Assembly: GCA_026770585.1 (NCBI GenBank) | Contig: MU646849.1 | Location: forward strand, 218,689 to 230,916 | Reading direction: 5' to 3' | DNA length: 12,228 nt | DNA from: Baffinella frigidus | Lineage: Eukaryota; Cryptophyceae; Cryptomonadales; Baffinellaceae | Part shown: one piece after another, positions 1 to 6,500 of the stretch | Layout of the letters: every line of letters starts with the position of its first letter | How positions within the stretch are numbered: position 1 is the stretch's first letter | The notes under the pieces: generated by a model | Seen by the model: only the letters and a program-made list of their open reading frames with translations | What the model was told of the DNA's origin: nothing | The model's database searches: none | Program-made: the position numbers and the translations under genes

Positions 1-60
1 TTCAGGGTTCAGGGTTCAGGGTTCAGGGTTCAGGGTTCAGGGTTCAGGTTTCAGGGTTCA
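1..60. repeat. (TTCAGGG)n heptamer array
   Basis: About eight tandem copies of a telomere-like heptamer with one base changed from TTTAGGG, ending where the exon 10 fragment begins. Degenerate heptamers resume at 110-205. Confidence 0.95.
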
Positions 61-103
61 GGTCTCCTCGGTCTGCCACGTTTCGTGGCTGGGCTTGTCC
101 CAC
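61..103 (-). CDS. Fucosidase exon 10, 5' part: W-D-K-P
   Basis: A phase-2 join after exon 9 makes [18 protein letters not shown], the expected W-W-D region after the nucleophile. The acceptor is GATCCAG|GTGGGA. The frame reaches TGA just after position 61 in TTCAGGG repeats, with no GT donor. This is therefore probably a 5'-part duplicate, with the complete exon farther left outside the window. Confidence 0.7.
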
Positions 104-3088
104 CTGGATCAGGGTTCAGGGTTCAGATCTCAGGGTTTAGAGTTACGAGTTTAGAGGCGTGTTAAGGCTTTAGGGTTCAAGGTTTCGGGTTCAAGATCTG
201 GAGTTCAGCGTTGATTCTTCTCGTGTCGAAGAAAATATCGCCATGAGAAGAACTACGCTAGACCTGAGTGTGGGCAATCGCATCGATTCGCTTTTCACAA
301 AAAGGCCGGATTTCCGACCTTTTCTCCAAAAGTGGACATAATTTCAAGGGAATTTGTCGAAATTGACTTTTGTGATTGCTTCCACTCAGGTCTAGCGTAG
401 CTTGACGCATGCACGGAAGCAAGGAAGGGGTTTAGGGTTTAGGGTTCAAGGTTTAGGGTTTAGGGTTTAGGGTTTAGGGTTTAGGGTTTGGACGCCCATC
501 CGTCAAGAAAAATGCCCGCAACATCCGGACTTCAGCTGTCTGTGCATGTACTACCCTCTGAATCCTAACCCCTAAACCCTAAACCCCAATCCCTAAACCC
601 CAATCCCTAACCCCTAAACCACAAGCACTCAACCCGAAGGGGTTCGGGGTTGAGGCGACCAGCTGTCGAGCCATACTCCCGCGATGTCCGGATACTCAGT
701 CAGGATCTCCGTCAGCTGCCTTACTCCGGGGACAGGTTTAATCCAAAAGAAAATGGATCCCTATTTGTTCATAGGAGTTGGGCGAAGGTTAATTAGAGCC
801 CTAAGAAAATTTAATTAGGGCCAGAATCCGGTTTGATAGGCCATTTTCTTTCAAATTAAACATGTTCCCGGATGAGCCTGTGCATGTACCAGGTGCTTCG
901 GGGGGTGCCAAACTGTAAAGGCTCGCTAAACCCTAAGGGGTTTATGGTGTAGGGTTTGGGACACAAAGCCCTGAGGAGTTTAGGGGTTTGGGGAGACCAG
1001 CCGTCGAGCCATATTCCCGCGATGTCCGGATACTCCGTCAGAATCTCCTCCAGCTGTCTGTGCATGTAGTCCAGGTATTGCCTCCAGTTCCCTTTCTCCT
1101 GTTGGTTGTTTCGGGTTTAGGGTTTCGGGTTCAGGGTGATGAGCGTTGCCGTGTTTGAAGGGTCAGAGTTTAGGGGTTGAGGTTAAGGGTTTAGGGTTTA
1201 GGGTTTAGGGTTTAGGGGTTGGGGTTTAGGGGCTGGGGTCTAGGGGCTGGGATTTAGGGTTTAGGGTTTAGGGATTGGGGTTTAGGGTTTAGGGTTTGGA
1301 GTTTGGGGGTTGGGGTTAGTGGTTCGAGGTTTCAGGTGTTCACCTCCCGGCCGGTTTCGGTCCCGGTGAACCCCCGCGGGTAGTAATCCCTGGAGGTAGG
1401 GTTTGGGGTTTGGGGTTTGGGGTTTGGGGTTTGGGGTTTGGGGTTGAGGGTTTGGGGTTTAGGGTTTAGGCACATTCCCACTTTTGGGACAACGTTGGAG
1501 GGTCTAGGGTTTCAGATTTCGGGATTCGGGTTTCGGGTTCCGGGTTTCGGGTCTCGAGGTTGCACCTAAACCCTAAACCCCACACCCGAAACCTAACCCT
1601 TTCGGGGTTTGGGGGGCTCTCGAATGGCTCCAGACGAGAGGAGAGTGGGTTGTGGGTTGTGGGTTGAGGGGGGGCTGAAGCTGTTTGGCCAATCGTGAAC
1701 GCCCGCGTGACCGGTCACGCGGACGCCGAAGCCAGACGGTCGGTCGTGACTGCCTTGCGTGTTCCTAACCTCTAATGCCAAACAGCTTCAGCCCCCCCTC
1801 AACCCACAACCCACAACCTACAACCCTACACTATAAACCTTAAACCCTGAACCCGCGCGCAACACGTTTCGGGTTTTGGGTTCAGACCCCCCTTCAGGCC
1901 CCAGGCGTTTCGGGTTCCGTGTTCCAGGATCCGGGTTCCGGGTTTCGGGTTTCGGGTTCCGGGTTTCGGGTTCCGGGTTTCGGATTGCAGGTTCAGTGTT
2001 CCGTGTTTCGGGGTTCGGGTGTTAGGGGTTTGGGGGGGGCGTAGGGGTGGCTCCAGTCGAGAGGAGAGTAGTAGACAAACAGCTTCAGGCCCCCCTCAAG
2101 CCCAAACACACAACCCTACACTATAAACCTTAAACCCTGAACCCGTGCGCATCACGTTTCGGGTTTCGGGTTCAGGCCCCCCTTCAGGCCCCAGGCGTTT
2201 CGGGTTCCGTTTTTCGGGTTCCAGGTTCCGGGTTCCGGGTTTCGGGTTCCGGGTTTCGGGTTCCGGGTTCCGGGTTTCGGATTGCAGGTTCCGTGTTGCG
2301 TGTTTCGGGGTTCGGGTGTGAGGGGTTGGGGGGAGCGCACGGGTGGCTCCAGTCGAGAGGAGAGTAGTAGACGAACAGCTTCAGCCCCCCCACGCGGCAC
2401 GCCTGCAGAGCGACGAATAATTTTCCGATCAACAGATAATTCTGTAAAGCGCGTGCACACCCTCTGTGACCTCACACCAACCCTGAAAATAACTCTCTGC
2501 AAAGCAAACATTTGGGAGCATGCTCCCAAATGTTCAGCCCCCCCGCGCGGCACGTCTGCAGAGCAAAGCCTCTGTGACCTCAAACAGACACTGGAAATGA
2601 CTCTGTCAAGCTGAAAATTGAAGCCAGTTAGCCAGCCATACCTCTATTGGCCCGATCTCGCCAAATCTGGCAAAGTCTATTCGAAGAGTTTCAGCCCCCC
2701 CGCGCGGCACGCCTGCCAACACATCAAATCATTTTGTAAAGCGGAATAATTTTGCCGTGCAACATACTCATAGGCTAACGGCCTGAAGATGGGGGAGTTA
2801 GGCATACGGAATTGCCTAGGACCTTCTACCGTAGGCCGAGGGATCCTAGGACCCAAAAGTCTCGGTCTGCGGTAGGAGGTCCTAGGCAATGCCGTAGGCC
2901 TAACTACCCCATTTTCAGGCCGTTACCCTATTAACACGGCAAAAAAAATCCACTCGACAAAACACCGCGGAATAATTTTGTCAGGTGGATTGATTGACAC
3001 TTGCTGTGCAACACACCATTTTGTAAAGCGTAACACGCTTGGCGGTTAGGGTTCAGGATTTGGGGGTCAGGGTTCAGGGTTTAGGGTA

Positions 3089-3154
<66 letters not shown>

Positions 3155-3158
3155 GGTG

Positions 3159-3189
<31 letters not shown>

Positions 3190-3193
3190 GGTA

Positions 3194-3259
<66 letters not shown>

Positions 3260-3493
3260 GGTGGAGGGATGAGGGTTTATGGTTGAGGGCTGAGGGTTTA
3301 TGGTTGAGGGTTGAGGGTTGAGGGTTGAGGGATGAGGGTTTATGGTTGAGGGTTGAGGGTTGAGGGTTTATGGTTGAGGATTGAGGGTTGAGGGTTGAGG
3401 GTTGAGGGTATAGGGTTGAGGGTTGAGGGTTGAGGGTTTATGGTTGAGGGTTGAGGGTTTATGGTTGAGGGTTGAGGGTTGAGGGTTTATGGT

Positions 3494-3525
<32 letters not shown>

Positions 3526-3535
3526 GGTTTATGGT

Positions 3536-3567
<32 letters not shown>

Positions 3568-6500
3568 GATTGAGGGTTGAGGGTTGAGGATCTGAGCTCG
3601 CGGAGGATAACACGCTCGAAGGGTGAGCCGACCGCCATGTTCCATTCGGCTTCAATCTCATATGGAAACACTTATAATTCATAAACTTGCTTCAATGAAA
3701 TTTACTACACATAACGATCTTTATTGGTAATATTGAAGCAAACGTGTAGTAATTTTGATTGAAATTCAGTTTATAAATTATAAGTGTTTCCATATGAGAC
3801 CCCTACCTCTCTCTCAAAGGCTCATTCCGCCTCGCCAATTCGGTGACGCTGGGCTCGTTTTCGCCCCAAAGTTGACGGATTTGTACCACGGATCTAGGCT
3901 GTCAACTTACGAATAGTACCTCAGCCAGCTCGCGGAGGATGTCTCGACCGAAGGGCGAGCCGTCCACCACGTTCCACTTTGTTTGTTTTGTGTGCCATAG
4001 ACCGAACCTGGTGCAGGCTTTGGGGGTTAGGGGTTCTGGTTCAGGGATTGGGGATTGTTGGTTAGGGTTCAGGGGTTGGGGGTTGTATGGTTCCAGCGTT
4101 TGGGGTTTGGGGTTTTGTGATTTTGTGATTTGGGGGTTATAGGTTAGGGGTTGGGTTGAGGGGTTCGAGTTTCTAGTGGGAGGGAGTAGCGAGGTCAGAG
4201 AAGACGAGTTTCAGGTTTCGAGTTTCGGGTTTCGGGTTTCGGGCTTCGGATTAGACCCGTCGTGGTGCTCGGCCGTGAGCGTAATGTACTTCAAACCTCT
4301 CACAACCCCGGGTTGACAGACTATCCACAAGTTGACAGCCTGGGACCGTGGTACAAATCCGTCAACTTTGGAGCGGTATCCCTCAAGTGGCGGACGGGCG
4401 AATATTCGCCCTAACTTGCCCTAGGCAGGTCCTAGGGCCCTACTGTAGGGCGTATGAGCCTACTCGCCACTTAAGGGATAGAGGCTGGTCTCCCCACATT
4501 GGTGAGCCCAAATAGACTGAGCCAGAGCTAGGGAGGGGGGGCGACCCATCGTGGTGCTTGGCCGTGAGCGTGATGTACTTGATCCCCGCCTCCTGCGCCA
4601 GCGCCACCCACTGCCAGGTTGCGAGCCCCAACCCGTCAGGTCTTTCGGGAAAACATACATGGGACGTACCTGGGAAATAAACCCTACACCCTACCTAAAA
4701 CCTGAAGGATACACCCTGGTGTACTTCATCCCTGCCTCCTGCGCTAGCTCCATACGGGGCATCAGGTCGACGCATGTCGTTTCCGGAACAAACCTTGATG
4801 GGAAATCTTTCCCTAAAAAATGTGGTGCTCGTCCCTAACCAATACGGCACCTGATCCAAACAAACAAGCAGTTTACTTCATCCCGGCCGCCAGCTCCACC
4901 CAATGCACGGCACGGGGTGGTTTCTCAGCGCGTGAACATATATGCCAGGGGGGGTTGTTAACAACATGTACCGTACCGTAAATTGGTATACGTGGAAGTT
5001 TTTATTCCTGAAAAATGCTGTACTCGTCCCTATTAATCATAAACATGGTACACGGTATGAACACACCCTCCTACTTGATTCCTGTTTCCTGCACGAACTC
5101 CGCCCACTACACCGCACGAGAGATAGTTTACGATTCCGGGTTTAGAGTTTACGATTCCGGGTTTAGTTTTTTTCGCTCCATGGTTTCTGCTTTAGGGGGT
5201 AGGGTTTCGGGACCTCGGAGGCATTGAAAAGGACAGGGTAGAAGCGCGGCGCCAGCTCACGGTACGTTTCGAGCCGCATTCGCTCGTTCTGCAGCACCCA
5301 CTCCCCCCGCCCTGCTCCGGTGGGGTTGAGGGTTGTGAGTGGCAGATGGCCCAGTGGATGAACATCCCGACACGCGACTCGTGGAACCACCCTACACTCT
5401 AATCTCTAAACCCTTCAACTCTTCAACCATAAACCCTAAAACCTAACCCCTACGACCCTTCAAACCTAAACCCCCAACCCTTAACCCTCAACCCTTCCAA
5501 CCCTACACCCTAAACAAAACCTTCAAATCCTGAACCGTTTCTGGCCCTAGACCCAAAAGCTGAACCGTTTCTGGCCCTAGACCCAAAAGTCTAGGGCCAG
5601 AAACGGTTCAGGATTTGATGGTTTTGTTTAGGGTTTCTGGAGAGCAGCGCTGCTTTCCAATGCCCCAGTGGACGAACCGCTTCAGGGTTTAGGATTGGGG
5701 TTTAGGGTTTAAGGTTTGGGGGCGACGGAGGGCAGCGTAGATGCCCCAGTGGAGGAACCGCCCGAAGCGCGCTTCACAGAACCGTTCACTTCTAGCGTGT
5801 TTATGATCCAAATCCGGGGTGCACATCCGGAGAATCAACTCTAGGAAAATCCTCATTTGAGACCTGATGTGGAGTGCTCACTGTCTGGGGCCGGTCCCAC
5901 AATATCCCAACCGATCCTGGTTACGATTTGGCGAGAAAATGCCTTGGTAGCCCGCTGTGGGGGGCCCGACCGAGAGCAGCGTAGATGCCCCAATGGATGA
6001 ACAGTCCAAAGCGCGCCTCGCGGAACCATTCGCGGTTCGCGAGATTGCCCGCGCTCGGCACGTACTCCGGCAGCTGCGCGAGAGTTGCGATATTAGGGTG
6101 TGGGGATTAGGGATTAGGGTGTATGGTGTTTGGTGTATGGTGTATGGTGTATGGTGTATGGTGTATGGTGTATGGTGTATGGTGTATGATGGGTATAACA
6201 TTTGATTTTTTGTGGGGTTGAGGGTTTAGGGGATGGGGGTTGGGGTTTGGGGGTTGCGAAGCACGCCTCCCGGAACCATTCGCGGTTCGCCAGCTTGCCC
6301 GCACTCGGGACGTACTCCGGTAACTGCGTTATTAGGGTACAGTGTTTAGGGTTTAAGGGTTTAGGGTTTAGGGTTTCGGATTTGGGATTCAGGGTGTGGG
6401 GTGTAGGGTTTGAGTTTTGGGGTATGGGGGTTAGGGCTTCGCGGTTCGCGAAGTTTCCCGCGCTCGGCACGTACACCGGTAACTGCAGACCACGACATAG

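Noticed and set aside
3060-3590. CRISPR-like array
   Set aside because: Units are 7-bp tandem repeats without spacers.
3368-3682. Long minus-strand frames reading STLNPQP-type repeats
   Set aside because: They are translations of the TTGAGGG heptamer array; 7-base repeats read as 7-residue peptides in an open frame. Only the exon 6 fragment at one end is meaningful.
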